DNA of 64,000 bases from Paludibacter sp. (lineage in GTDB: Bacteria; Bacteroidota; Bacteroidia; Bacteroidales; Paludibacteraceae), in assembly GCA_028703105.1 (NCBI GenBank), contig JAQVNN010000002.1, forward strand, positions 1 through 64,000, written 5' to 3'. Positions within the stretch are counted from its first letter, which is position 1. Each line of letters begins with the position of its first letter. The notes beneath the pieces were generated by a model. That model worked only from the letters and a program-made list of their open reading frames with translations. It was not told where the DNA came from and ran no database searches. Of the stretch, positions 9,612 to 19,808 are shown piece after piece. A program made the position numbers and the translations under genes.

Positions 9612-10354
9612 TTTGTTTTTCTGAGGAGATAAGCACTGCAAACATCAAAGGTAAAGCGTTTGTACTTGATAAGTTTAAAATCAAATGATTGCAGAATTTC
9701 TATGAGTTTTTCTCCTCTTGGAAAGGCACCCATAGAATTTGTCAGGTAGTTGTAATCTGCTTTGTCAAGCATGCCGGTAACAAATAACATGTATATGCTG
9801 ATATAAAATTTGTAGAAAAGGAGCATAATCCCTTTCTGAGGTTGATTAACTTCGAGAATAAGAAAGTGGCCGTTAGGTTTTAATACCCGGTTAATTTCGT
9901 ACATTGACTGCGAAAGTTTTTCAAAGTTTCTGATTCCAAAAGCAATTGTTACAGCATCAAATGTATTATTTTCAAAAGATAAGGATGCGGCATTCTGAAT
10001 TTGAAAGTCAACCTTAGAAGCAAGTTGCTTTTTCATCACTTTTTGCCTGCCAATTTCCATCATCTTTGCTGATATGTCAATGCCGATAATGGTTTTAGGT
10101 TTAAGTATATTATTTATAACCAAAATCATATCAGCAGTTCCGGTAGCAATATCCAGAATTTTTTCTGGAGTATATTTTTTTAAAAATGCAACTGATTTTC
10201 TCCTCCAAATATGTGCCATTCCCCAGGAAATTACATTATTAAACCTGTCGTAGTGGGATGAAATTTTATCAAAAAGACTAACTAACTGATTGGTTTTATC
10301 TTCGTGAGGATTATAAGGTTTAATCTCATCATTCAGAAATTCTTTTGTTGTCAT
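9608..10354 (-). CDS. ubiE: Demethylmenaquinone methyltransferase (UbiE/MenG)
   Basis: 248 aa, FDKISSHYDRFNNVISWGMAHIWRRK...LDIATGTADM...AFGIRNF. Confidence 0.93.
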   Translation of the reverse strand: MTTKEFLNDEIKPYNPHEDKTNQLVSLFDKISSHYDRFNNVISWGMAHIWRRKSVAFLKKYTPEKILDIATGTADMILVINNILKPKTIIGIDISAKMMEIGRQKVMKKQLASKVDFQIQNAASLSFENNTFDAVTIAFGIRNFEKLSQSMYEINRVLKPNGHFLILEVNQPQKGIMLLFYKFYISIYMLFVTGMLDKADYNYLTNSMGAFPRGEKLIEILQSFDFKLIKYKRFTFDVCSAYLLRKTN

Positions 10355-11154
10355 TTCTTTTCGGAAATTGTCTTTTTATTACTATTGATAACTAGCCAGA
10401 TACCCCATATGATGAAGGGAATGCTTAATATTTGTCCCATATTTATCATCATGTTTTCTTCAAATGCCTCCTGGTTGTTTTTAACAAATTCTATCAAAAA
10501 CCTGGATAGAAATATTCCGATAAGAAATACCCCGAAAATCAGCCCCGTCTTTTTATAGGCTTCTTTTTTCCAGTATAACCAGTTAGTTACTGCAAACGTA
10601 AGCAGGCAATAAATAATTTCATAAATTTGAGTCGGATGCATGGGTTCAGTCTGTCCGTCACGAACAAAAATAAAACCCCAGGGTAGAGTAGTAGGGCCAC
10701 CGTAAATTTCAGAATTCATTAGATTCCCCAGCCGAATCATCGCTCCGGCGACGGCCACACCTATTACCAATCTGTCGAATACCCATATAAAACCTTTTTT
10801 TGATACCTTCTTATTGTACAGATAGGTTGAAACAATAATGCCAATTGCACCACCATGACTTGCCAGCCCTCCCTGCCATATAAATAAAATTTCGATTGGA
10901 TTTGCCAGATAATAAGCAGGATTGTAAAATAAGCAATGACCTACTCTGGCTCCAATAACAGCACCTAAAACAGTATATATAAACAAACTATCCAGCCATT
11001 TGTCAGAAAGTTTCTCGTGTTTGAAGAGTTTTTGAGTGATAATCAGGGTCAACCAGATACCAAGTGCCCAAAGTAAACCGTACCATCTGATATGAATACC
11101 ACCAATACTAAAAATTTCGGGATCAACATTCCAGGTTATATAATTCAATATCAT
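10351..11154 (-). CDS. lgt: Prolipoprotein diacylglyceryl transferase
   Basis: 267 aa, IRWYGLLWALGIW...GARVGHCLFYNP...GGLASHGGAIG...GNLMNSEIYG. Confidence 0.95.
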   Translation of the reverse strand: MILNYITWNVDPEIFSIGGIHIRWYGLLWALGIWLTLIITQKLFKHEKLSDKWLDSLFIYTVLGAVIGARVGHCLFYNPAYYLANPIEILFIWQGGLASHGGAIGIIVSTYLYNKKVSKKGFIWVFDRLVIGVAVAGAMIRLGNLMNSEIYGGPTTLPWGFIFVRDGQTEPMHPTQIYEIIYCLLTFAVTNWLYWKKEAYKKTGLIFGVFLIGIFLSRFLIEFVKNNQEAFEENMMINMGQILSIPFIIWGIWLVINSNKKTISEKK

Positions 11155-11193
11155 GATTATTTAAAATTTATATTATTCTGAAATACAAAAACA

Positions 11194-14100
11194 TTATTTA
11201 CCATGACAATGTTTGTATTTTTTTCCACTACCACAGAAACAAGGATCATTTCTCCCTGGTTTTTTTTCTACATGAACAGGCTCAATTCGCTGATTTTCAC
11301 GTGTGTCCTGTTTTGTAGGATCTTGTCCCGGGCGTGTATTAGCATCGTCTTTCTGAGTACGATAACGACTCATATCCATGCGCTGAACAGGTCGGGCTTC
11401 ACGAACTTGTTCGGGTTCCCGCATGGGAATTTGTCCACGCATCAGTATAGCAACAATTTTTCTGTTGATTGAACCTATCATTTCTTTAAAAAGGCCGAAA
11501 GATTCGAGTTTATATATTAAGAGCGGGTCTTTTTGTTCATAGGAAGCATTTTGAACAGAATTACGCAGTTCATCCAGTTGTCGTAAGTGTTCTTTCCATT
11601 CATCGTCAATTACATAAAGCAAAATTTGTTTTTCAAAAGATCTTACAATTTCTTTAGCTTCGGTATTGTAAGCTGTTTCTAAATGCGTCGAAATATTGAA
11701 AACACGTTTTCCATCAGTTACAGGAACCAGGATATTTTCGTATTGTTTTCCCTGTTTCTCATATACTTGTTTAATTACAGGATAAGCAATAGCTGCTAAT
11801 TTATCCATTTTTCGTTTAAAAGAAGCCAAAGCTTCATCAACAATTTTTTCTGCAATATCACTTGTTCTCCCTGCGAGGAATTGCTCTTCAGAAACAGGTG
11901 CATCAATAGCAAAAACCTTAAGCAATTCTTCTTCTAAATAGAGGTAATCCTGCCCTTCTTTTGCATTTTCAACAATATTATCGACCAGATCATAAATCAT
12001 ATTGGTGATATCAACACCAATTCTTTCACCCATCAGGGCGTGACGACGTTTAGAATAAACTACCTCACGCTGTGAATTCATCACGTCATCATATTCCAGC
12101 AAACGCTTGCGGATACCGAAGTTGTTTTCTTCTACTTTTTTCTGCGCACGTTCAATTGATTTAGAAATCATGGAATGTTCAATCATTTCTCCTTCCTTGA
12201 ATCCTAGCCTGTCCATGATGGATGCAATTCTTTCTGAACCGAACAGACGCATCAGATCATCTTCAAGCGATACAAAGAAAACAGAAGAACCAGGGTCGCC
12301 CTGACGACCGGCACGACCTCTTAACTGACGGTCAACACGACGGCTTTCATGACGTTCTGTACCAATAATTGCTAATCCACCGGCTTCTTTGACTTCTGTC
12401 GTAAGTTTAATGTCAGTACCACGACCCGCCATGTTGGTTGCAATCGTTACAGTACCTCTGCGACCAGCTTCAGCAACTATGTCAGCTTCACGCTGGTGGA
12501 GTTTGGCATTTAAGACATTATGCTTAATCTTCCTAACAGTTAACATCCTGCTGAGTAATTCTGAAATTTCCACTGAAGTTGTACCTACCAGTACCGGACG
12601 ACCCGCTTTAACAAGCAAATCAATCTCCTCAATAACAGCTGTGTATTTTTCACGCTTGGTTCTATAAACACGATCCTGCATGTCATCACGGGTTATCGGC
12701 CTGTTTGTCGGAATAACCACAACATCCAGTTTATAGATGTCCCAAAATTCACCTGCTTCTGTTTCAGCCGTACCTGTCATACCAGCCAGTTTACTGTACA
12801 TCCTGAAATAATTTTGCAGGGTAATGGTTGCAAATGTTTGAGTAGCAGCCTCAACTGTAACGTTTTCTTTTGCTTCAATTGCCTGGTGTAACCCATCAGA
12901 ATAACGTCGCCCTTCCATAATACGACCGGTTTGCTCATCGACAATTTTCACTTTATTATCTAATACTACATATTCAATGTCTTTTTCAAATAAAGTATAA
13001 GCTTTAAGTAACTGGTTGATTGTGTGAACACGTTCAGACTTTATCGCGTAATTTTGATGAATTTCATCTTTCCGGCTTTGTTTTTCGGAAGGGGAGAGGG
13101 ACTTATCTTTTTCTAATTCAGCTATCTCGCTGCCGACATCTGGCAAAACAAAAAACAGGGGATCTTCCGAATTTCCGGTAATTAAGTCAATACCTTTATC
13201 AGTAAGATTGATGCCTTTGTTTTTTTCATCGATAACAAAATAGAGCGGATCAGTTGCAATGTGCATATTTTTATTGTTCTGCTCCATGTAAAACTCTTCT
13301 GTTTTAAGCAGTTGAGCTTTGATTCCCTGCTCACTTAAAAACTTGATAAGAGGCTTATTCTTAGGCAATCCTTTATAAGATCGGAATAAAGCCAAAGCGC
13401 CTTCTTCACGCTTCTTTTCATCATCCGATTTCATTAATTCTTTGGCTTCTGATAAATATTTGGTAGCCAATGTTTTCTGTGCAGCAACGAGTTTTTCAAC
13501 TTTGGGTCGCAAATCTTCAAAAAGCTGGTCATCACCACGCGGAACCGGACCTGAAATGATCAAAGGAGTACGGGCATCATCAATCAATACCGAGTCAACC
13601 TCATCGACAATGGCATAATTGTGTTTCCGCTGAACCAGGTCTTCCGGATTGGTGGCCATGTTATCGCGCAGATAATCAAAACCAAATTCGTTATTGGTTC
13701 CAAAAGTAATATCAGCAAGATATGCTTGACGACGTTCTTCCGAATTAGGACGATGTTTATCAATACAGTCAACCGATAAGCCATGGAACATGTAAAGTGG
13801 TCCCATCCATTCAGAGTCACGTTTCGACAAGTAATCATTCACGGTCACCACATGTACACCGCGTCCTGTCAATGCATTCAGAAAAACGGGTAGGGTAGCG
13901 ACCAGCGTTTTTCCCTCACCGGTGGCCATTTCCGCAATTTTTCCTTTATGCAACACAGTTCCACCAAACAGCTGAACATCATAGTGAACCATGTCCCATT
14001 TAATCAGGTTTCCCCCTGCCATCCATTCATTTTTATAAATGGCTTTTCCCCCTTGAATAGTAACAAAATCGTGTTTTACAGCCAATTCACGGTCAAATGC

Positions 14101-14496
14101 TGTTGCCGTGACTGTAACTTCTTGATTTTCAGTAAATCTACGAGCAGTTTCCTTAACAACAGCAAACGCTTCAGGTAAAATTTCCTCCAGAATTTTCTCG
14201 TTTTTTGCGACAATGTCTTTTTCCAGTTTATCAATTTCTGTATAAATTTTTTCACGCTGATTTATTTCAGTTGTTTCAACAGATGATTTTAACTCTTGGA
14301 TACGATTAACTTCATCGGCAACAAAATCTCTGATTTTTTGCTTTAAATTATCCGATACCTTTCTTAGTTCATCGTTAGACAAATTAATAATGGTTTCGTA
14401 AGCTTTTCTGGTATTGATAACATAAGGTTCAATTTCTTTTAAGTCACGTTGAGCTTTGTTTCCAAAAACTTTTTTAAGAATATCGTTAAATCCCAT
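11194..14496 (-). CDS. secA: Preprotein translocase subunit SecA
   Basis: 1100 aa, [28 protein letters not shown]-terminal SEC-C metal motif [15 protein letters not shown]. Confidence 0.97.
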   Translation of the reverse strand: MGFNDILKKVFGNKAQRDLKEIEPYVINTRKAYETIINLSNDELRKVSDNLKQKIRDFVADEVNRIQELKSSVETTEINQREKIYTEIDKLEKDIVAKNEKILEEILPEAFAVVKETARRFTENQEVTVTATAFDRELAVKHDFVTIQGGKAIYKNEWMAGGNLIKWDMVHYDVQLFGGTVLHKGKIAEMATGEGKTLVATLPVFLNALTGRGVHVVTVNDYLSKRDSEWMGPLYMFHGLSVDCIDKHRPNSEERRQAYLADITFGTNNEFGFDYLRDNMATNPEDLVQRKHNYAIVDEVDSVLIDDARTPLIISGPVPRGDDQLFEDLRPKVEKLVAAQKTLATKYLSEAKELMKSDDEKKREEGALALFRSYKGLPKNKPLIKFLSEQGIKAQLLKTEEFYMEQNNKNMHIATDPLYFVIDEKNKGINLTDKGIDLITGNSEDPLFFVLPDVGSEIAELEKDKSLSPSEKQSRKDEIHQNYAIKSERVHTINQLLKAYTLFEKDIEYVVLDNKVKIVDEQTGRIMEGRRYSDGLHQAIEAKENVTVEAATQTFATITLQNYFRMYSKLAGMTGTAETEAGEFWDIYKLDVVVIPTNRPITRDDMQDRVYRTKREKYTAVIEEIDLLVKAGRPVLVGTTSVEISELLSRMLTVRKIKHNVLNAKLHQREADIVAEAGRRGTVTIATNMAGRGTDIKLTTEVKEAGGLAIIGTERHESRRVDRQLRGRAGRQGDPGSSVFFVSLEDDLMRLFGSERIASIMDRLGFKEGEMIEHSMISKSIERAQKKVEENNFGIRKRLLEYDDVMNSQREVVYSKRRHALMGERIGVDITNMIYDLVDNIVENAKEGQDYLYLEEELLKVFAIDAPVSEEQFLAGRTSDIAEKIVDEALASFKRKMDKLAAIAYPVIKQVYEKQGKQYENILVPVTDGKRVFNISTHLETAYNTEAKEIVRSFEKQILLYVIDDEWKEHLRQLDELRNSVQNASYEQKDPLLIYKLESFGLFKEMIGSINRKIVAILMRGQIPMREPEQVREARPVQRMDMSRYRTQKDDANTRPGQDPTKQDTRENQRIEPVHVEKKPGRNDPCFCGSGKKYKHCHGK

Positions 14497-14547
14497 GGTA
14501 GTTATTGTGTGTATTTACTTCGTATAAAATATTTTTTTTTAGATTGA

Positions 14548-14577
14548 CAAAGATACAATTTTTTCTGTGTTAATCAA
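14548..14577 (-). promoter_or_regulatory. Bacteroidetes-type promoter for secA (TTG-N19-TATCTTTG on minus strand)
   Basis: CAAAGATA at 14548-14555 and CAA at 14575-14577 on plus strand, upstream of the secA start at 14496. Confidence 0.6.
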
Positions 14578-14747
14578 TGATAAACTCTTTAAAGATAACG
14601 ATAAATTTTACGAGATAAACAGTTGGTGTATAGTAGATATAAAAATTTCCCCCATTTGCCTATAATTTATATTATGTAAAATAAATAGATTAGTAAAATG
14701 AGGTGCACGCAATAGCTGCACCCTATTCATTTATCAAATCGAAAAAA

Positions 14748-16499
14748 TCATTTTAACGTTATTGCCAGGTTTAATTCATCCAGTTGTGACTGGTCGATCT
14801 GCGATGGAGCATCAATCATTACATCTCTGCCTGAATTATTTTTGGGAAAAGCGATACAATCACGAATTGAATCCAGACCGGCAAACAAAGAGACAAATCG
14901 ATCTAAACCAAATGCAAGTCCACCGTGTGGTGGTGCTCCGTATTTAAACGCATTCATCAGAAAACCAAATTGAGTTTCTGCTTTTTCGGGTGTAAACCCA
15001 AGCAGTTCAAACATTTTATTTTGCAATTTACTGTCATGTATGCGGATAGATCCCCCACCCAACTCAACACCGTTTACGACCATATCATAAGCATTTGCAC
15101 GAACTTTACCGGGATCTGCATCAAGCAACGCAATGTCTTCCGGTTTTGGTGATGTAAACGGGTGATGCATAGCATAATAACGTTTAGTTTCTTCATCCCA
15201 CTCAAATAATGGAAAATCAATCACCCATAAAGGTTTGTAAATGTTTTTATCGCGAAGTCCCAGTCTGGAACCCATTTCAAGGCGTAATTCGCTAAGCGCT
15301 TTCTGCGTTTTTGATTTTTCACCTGCAAGTATCAAAATTAAATCACCGGGTTCCGCATTAAACATCGACGCAATTGATCTTAAGTCGTTTTGGGTATAAA
15401 ATTTATCTATAGAAGATTTAAAAGAACCGTCAGCGTCGTACCGTATGTAAACCAGTCCTTTAGCTCCAATTTGGGGGCGTTTTACGAAATCAATCAACTC
15501 ATCAATTTGCTTGCGTGTGTAAGACGCACATCCTTTCGCACAGATTCCGCCCACATATTCAGCACTGTCGAAAACAATAAAATTTTTTCCGGAAACAGCT
15601 TCTTTCAACTCAACAAATTTCATTTCGAAACGAATATCCGGCTTATCAGAACCATAATACTGGAGGGCATCTGCATACGTCATCCTGGGAAAATCTCCTT
15701 GTATATCAATGTTTTTAATTTTTTTAAAAAGATGTTTGGTAAGTCCTTCGAATATATTCAACACGTCTTCCTGTTCAACGAACGACATTTCGCAGTCGAT
15801 TTGAGTAAATTCAGGCTGTCTGTCTGCTCGTAAGTCTTCATCCCTGAAGCATTTTGCAATTTGAAAATAACGATCAAAGCCTGATACCATCAACAACTGT
15901 TTGAATAATTGCGGCGATTGAGGCAATGCATAAAACTGTCCCGTATTCATGCGGGAAGGAACTACGAAATCCCTTGCTCCTTCGGGTGTTGAACCAATTA
16001 ATATAGGAGTTTCAACCTCCAGAAAATTTTGTTGATCCAGGTATTTTCTCGTTTCAAATGCCATTTTGTGGCGCAAAATCAGGTTTTGTCTGACATTGTT
16101 TCTTCGCAAATCGAGATAACGGTATTTCATACGAATATCTTCACCTCCATCTGTATTATCTTCAATGGTAAATGGAGGAGTAATAGCTTCATTGAGCACG
16201 ATCAGATTATCAACCAGTATTTCAATGTCACCCGTTTCAATATGCGCATTTTTGCTGCTTCTTTCTGATACAACGCCTGTTACCTGAATTACATATTCAC
16301 GTCCCAGTCTATTTGCTTTCTCACACAAATCGTCGTTAATTTCATGATTAAAAACCAGTTGTGTAATACCATACCGGTCACGAATATCGATGAATGTCAT
16401 GCCCCCCATCTTCCGGGTTTTTTGTACCCATCCTGCCAACGTTACATTTTCTCCAGAATGCTGAATGCGGAGTTCTCCACAATTTTTAGTTCTATACAT
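14748..16499 (-). CDS. aspS: Aspartyl-tRNA synthetase
   Basis: 583 aa, [44 protein letters not shown]...[18 protein letters not shown]. Confidence 0.96.
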   Translation of the reverse strand: MYRTKNCGELRIQHSGENVTLAGWVQKTRKMGGMTFIDIRDRYGITQLVFNHEINDDLCEKANRLGREYVIQVTGVVSERSSKNAHIETGDIEILVDNLIVLNEAITPPFTIEDNTDGGEDIRMKYRYLDLRRNNVRQNLILRHKMAFETRKYLDQQNFLEVETPILIGSTPEGARDFVVPSRMNTGQFYALPQSPQLFKQLLMVSGFDRYFQIAKCFRDEDLRADRQPEFTQIDCEMSFVEQEDVLNIFEGLTKHLFKKIKNIDIQGDFPRMTYADALQYYGSDKPDIRFEMKFVELKEAVSGKNFIVFDSAEYVGGICAKGCASYTRKQIDELIDFVKRPQIGAKGLVYIRYDADGSFKSSIDKFYTQNDLRSIASMFNAEPGDLILILAGEKSKTQKALSELRLEMGSRLGLRDKNIYKPLWVIDFPLFEWDEETKRYYAMHHPFTSPKPEDIALLDADPGKVRANAYDMVVNGVELGGGSIRIHDSKLQNKMFELLGFTPEKAETQFGFLMNAFKYGAPPHGGLAFGLDRFVSLFAGLDSIRDCIAFPKNNSGRDVMIDAPSQIDQSQLDELNLAITLK

Positions 16500-16559
16500 G
16501 CAATTTATGATTGAAAAATTGACACAAAAGTAGTAATTTTTTATGATTTGAAATCAATA

Positions 16560-17198
16560 TTATTTCCCTTGTATGGGGACATACACAACTTTTTTGGTTT
16601 TAAAATATTCTTCACTGAAATAATCTGCTATTTCATAGCTGCTTGCAATATTCCTGTAAGGTAAAATTTCATGTTGTAGCTCTCCTCCTTTCAAACAAAT
16701 CAACCCGTTTGGCAGCGCATTTTTCTGCTCTTTGATGATATTTTTTCTTACCAGTTTAACCAAATCGTCCAGCGGCATCACGGCACGACTCACAACAAAA
16801 TCAAATTTACTTTTTTCTTCCTGCACCCTTTGATGCTTCATAATGGTGTTTTTCAGTCCGATTGCATTGGCAACCTCCTGCCCCACTTTGATTTTTTTAC
16901 CAATAGAATCAATTAGCGTAAATTCAGAATCCGGGAAAAAAATTGCCAGCGGAATACCCGGAAAGCCACCTCCTGTACCTACATCTAATATTTTAGTTCT
17001 AGGTTTAAATCTGATAATCTGGGCGATAACCAGCGAATGTAAAACGTGATGTAAATAAAGGTTTTCAATATCTTTTCTTGAAATTACATTGATTTTGGCA
17101 TTCCAATCAGTATAAAGTTCATATAAAGATTCAAACTGTTGTTTTTGTTCTTCGCTTATCTCCGGATAGTATTTCAGAATATCCTTCATTGTCTGCAT
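16560..17198 (-). CDS. rsmG: 16S rRNA (guanine527-N7)-methyltransferase RsmG
   Basis: MKDILKYYPEISEEQKQQFESLYELYTDWNAKINVISRKD...ILDVGTGGGFPGIPLAI; the longer ORF in the track runs into the tRNA-Pro gene so the start is MQTMKD (17198) or MKD (17189). Confidence 0.92.
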   Translation of the reverse strand: MQTMKDILKYYPEISEEQKQQFESLYELYTDWNAKINVISRKDIENLYLHHVLHSLVIAQIIRFKPRTKILDVGTGGGFPGIPLAIFFPDSEFTLIDSIGKKIKVGQEVANAIGLKNTIMKHQRVQEEKSKFDFVVSRAVMPLDDLVKLVRKNIIKEQKNALPNGLICLKGGELQHEILPYRNIASSYEIADYFSEEYFKTKKVVYVPIQGK

Positions 17199-17289
17199 TT
17201 TATGATTAAAAATAACACAAAAGTAATAAAAAAGAATGTATCTTAATAAAAAAACAGTCACCACATTTACGTAGTGACTGTTTTCTATG

Positions 17290-17364
17290 TCGGGGTAGCG
17301 GGATTCGAACCCACGACCCCCTGCTCCCAAAGCAGGTGCGCTAACCGGACTGCGCTACACCCCG
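17290..17364 (-). tRNA. tRNA-Pro (anticodon TGG)
   Basis: Minus-strand CGGGGTGTAGCGCAGTCCGGTTAGCGCACCTGCTTTGGGAGCAGGGGGTCGTGGGTTCGAATCCCGCTACCCCG A; anticodon stem CCTGC/GCAGG with loop TTTGGGA; complementary acceptor stem; GGTTCGAATCC T-arm. Confidence 0.96.
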
Positions 17365-17388
17365 TTTTTATGCTTTTTAAAACGGCTG

Positions 17389-17418
17389 CAAAGGTAAAGT
17401 ATTTTTTTTATAATACAA
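17389..17418 (-). promoter_or_regulatory. Bacteroidetes-type promoter for tRNA-Pro (TTG-N19-TACCTTTG on minus strand)
   Basis: CAAAGGTA at 17389-17396, CAA at 17416-17418. Confidence 0.6.
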
Positions 17419-17523
17419 ATTTTCACTAAAACATTTTTTATTTTTTCAGCAGGGAGGCATCTTCCAATATCTCATTCATATAGCTGCAATTTGTAGTCTC
17501 ATATTCAATGTTTTTATCAACAA

Positions 17524-17556
17524 TTGTGATTTTAAAGAGAAAAACATGTAAATTTG
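17524..17556 (+). promoter_or_regulatory. Putative promoter for fabD (TTG-N22-TAAATTTG)
   Basis: TTG 17524-17526 and TAAATTTG 17549-17556 upstream of ATG 17594. Confidence 0.5.
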
Positions 17557-17593
17557 CACCCTAATAATTGTTTTTAAATAAAGAATAATAAGT

Positions 17594-18466
17594 ATGAAGG
17601 CTTACGTATTTCCTGGTCAGGGAGCTCAATTTGTTGGTATGGGTAAAGATTTGTATGAAAATTCAGATTTAGCCCATGAGTATTTTGAAAAAGCAAATAA
17701 AATTCTTGGCTTCAGAATAACAGATCTGATGTTTGAAGGAACACCCGAAGATTTGAAGCAAACAAAAGTTACACAACCTGCTATTTTCTTACATTCGGTT
17801 ATATTAGCTCTTGTGATGGGTGAAAAATTTCAACCTGATATGGTTGCCGGTCATTCTCTTGGTGAATTTTCGGCTTTGGTAGCTGCAAAAGCTTTATCAT
17901 TTGAAGATGGACTGGTGTTGGTTTCTAAACGTGCTATGGCGATGCAGAAAGCCTGTGAGTTAGAAGAATCAACCATGGCTGCTGTTCTTGGCTTAAGTGA
18001 TGAGATTGTTGAGGAAGTTTGTGATTCTATTACCACCGAAATAGTGGTTCCTGCTAATTACAACTGTCCGGGACAACTGGTTATCTCGGGTTCAATGGCA
18101 GGCATTGATATGGCTTGCGAAGAGCTCAAAGCAAAAGGAGCAAAACGAGCCTTGAAATTACCTGTTGGAGGCGCTTTTCACTCTCCTTTGATGAAACCTG
18201 CCGGCGAAGAATTACAAACTGCAATTAACGAAACCATGATTTCAGTGCCAATTTGTCCTGTATATCAGAATGTTAATGCATATTCCCAAATGAGCCCAGA
18301 CTCTATCAAACAAAATCTGATTGCACAGTTGACAGCACCGGTTCGATGGACCCAAACCGTTAAAAATATGATAACTGATGGAGCTACTGAATTTTATGAA
18401 CTTGGTCCGGGAGATGTATTGAAAGGGTTGGTTAAAAAAGTGAGCCCGGATGCTATAGTTGGGTAA
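17594..18466 (+). CDS. fabD: Malonyl-CoA:ACP transacylase
   Basis: 290 aa, MKAYVFPGQGAQFVGMGKDLYE...AGHSLGEFSALVAA...VGGAFHSPLM. Confidence 0.95.
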   Translation: MKAYVFPGQGAQFVGMGKDLYENSDLAHEYFEKANKILGFRITDLMFEGTPEDLKQTKVTQPAIFLHSVILALVMGEKFQPDMVAGHSLGEFSALVAAKALSFEDGLVLVSKRAMAMQKACELEESTMAAVLGLSDEIVEEVCDSITTEIVVPANYNCPGQLVISGSMAGIDMACEELKAKGAKRALKLPVGGAFHSPLMKPAGEELQTAINETMISVPICPVYQNVNAYSQMSPDSIKQNLIAQLTAPVRWTQTVKNMITDGATEFYELGPGDVLKGLVKKVSPDAIVG

Positions 18467-18575
18467 TTTTTTTAAAACTGCATGTTATTCTATTAATTTG
18501 CACTATTTTTACGCCACTTGCAACTTTTTTGTGTTGCAAGTGGTTTCTTTATTATAAATAAATAGTTGTTATACC

Positions 18576-19712
18576 TTGGCCGGCATTTATATCCATATTC
18601 CTTTTTGCAAACAACGTTGCACATACTGTGATTTCTATAAAGAAATTGTCTCTGCTGAACAGCAAACAGAAGAATTTGTACATGCTTTGGTGAAAGAGAT
18701 GCATCTTCGTAAAACCTATCTGAATGGAGAAAAAATTACTACTATATATTTTGGAGGAGGTACACCCAGTGTACTAAATTTCAATCAGTTTAAAAAGATT
18801 TTTGAGAATATATACCATATTTTTTCTGTTGATAAAAATGCAGAAATTACCATGGAAGCCAATCCGGATGATCTTACGGTTGAGTATCTTTCATCCCTCT
18901 CCCCTCTTCCTTTCAATCGTTTGAGTATTGGTATTCAATCTTTTAACAATCATCATTTAAAATTTATCAACAGAAGACATGATGCCCGACAAGCAAAAGA
19001 AGCGGTGATGAATGCAAGAAAATATGGATTCAACAACATTAGTATTGATTTGATCTATGGGTTACCAGGACAAACTTTGAATGATTGGAAAAAACAGCTG
19101 GAAGAAGCATTTACTCTGCATGTTGAGCATATTTCTGCATATGGACTGACTTATGAAGAAGGAACTGTCTTATGGCAACAACGAAATAACGGGTTGATAC
19201 GGGTTACTGATGATGAAGTAACACTTGAGATGTTTGATTTTATGAGATTAAAAATGAAAGAAAACCGATTTGAGGCATATGAAATTTCAAATTATGCTCA
19301 ACCGGGTTTTCGTTCACGCCATAATAGTGCCTATTGGCAATTTATTCCTTATTTTGGATTAGGTCCTTCTGCCCATTCTTTCGATGGGAAATCCAGACAA
19401 TGGAATGCTGCTTCAGTGAAAGATTATTTGAAAAATATTGCTGAGAATAAGGTTTTTTTTGAAAAAGAGATCGTAACGGAACAAAATTTTTATAATGAGT
19501 TGATCATGGTTTCTCTCAGAACTTCAGAAGGTATTGATCTTAAAATGTTAAAAAAGAAATTTGGAAAAGAAATGTATGATTATTGCTTATTGAATGCCGA
19601 AAATCAAATCAAATCTAAAAACCTGGTTTACAATAATGATAGACTTTATTTTTCTAATTCCGGGATTCACCTTGCAAATCTGGTCATTATGGAGCTTATG
19701 AAAACAGACTAA
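18576..19712 (+). CDS. hemW: HemW-like radical SAM protein (coproporphyrinogen III oxidase-like), TTG start
   Basis: 378 aa, GIYIHIPFCKQRCTYCDFYK...TIYFGGGTPSVLN...RLSIGIQSF. Confidence 0.92.
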   Translation: MAGIYIHIPFCKQRCTYCDFYKEIVSAEQQTEEFVHALVKEMHLRKTYLNGEKITTIYFGGGTPSVLNFNQFKKIFENIYHIFSVDKNAEITMEANPDDLTVEYLSSLSPLPFNRLSIGIQSFNNHHLKFINRRHDARQAKEAVMNARKYGFNNISIDLIYGLPGQTLNDWKKQLEEAFTLHVEHISAYGLTYEEGTVLWQQRNNGLIRVTDDEVTLEMFDFMRLKMKENRFEAYEISNYAQPGFRSRHNSAYWQFIPYFGLGPSAHSFDGKSRQWNAASVKDYLKNIAENKVFFEKEIVTEQNFYNELIMVSLRTSEGIDLKMLKKKFGKEMYDYCLLNAENQIKSKNLVYNNDRLYFSNSGIHLANLVIMELMKTD

Positions 19713-19808
19713 ATTTAATTAATCAGTGTTAATCCTCCATACATCATTGCATAAATATCTGTTTGTTAAACAAAAAATTGTAAATTTGTCGCTTAATTTA
19801 GTTGAAAT

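Noticed and set aside
17207-17330. N-terminal extension of the rsmG ORF (MGAGGRGFESRYPD...)
   Set aside because: GAGGRGFESRYPD is the translated T-arm of the tRNA-Pro gene; the real start is MQTMKD/MKD near 17198/17189
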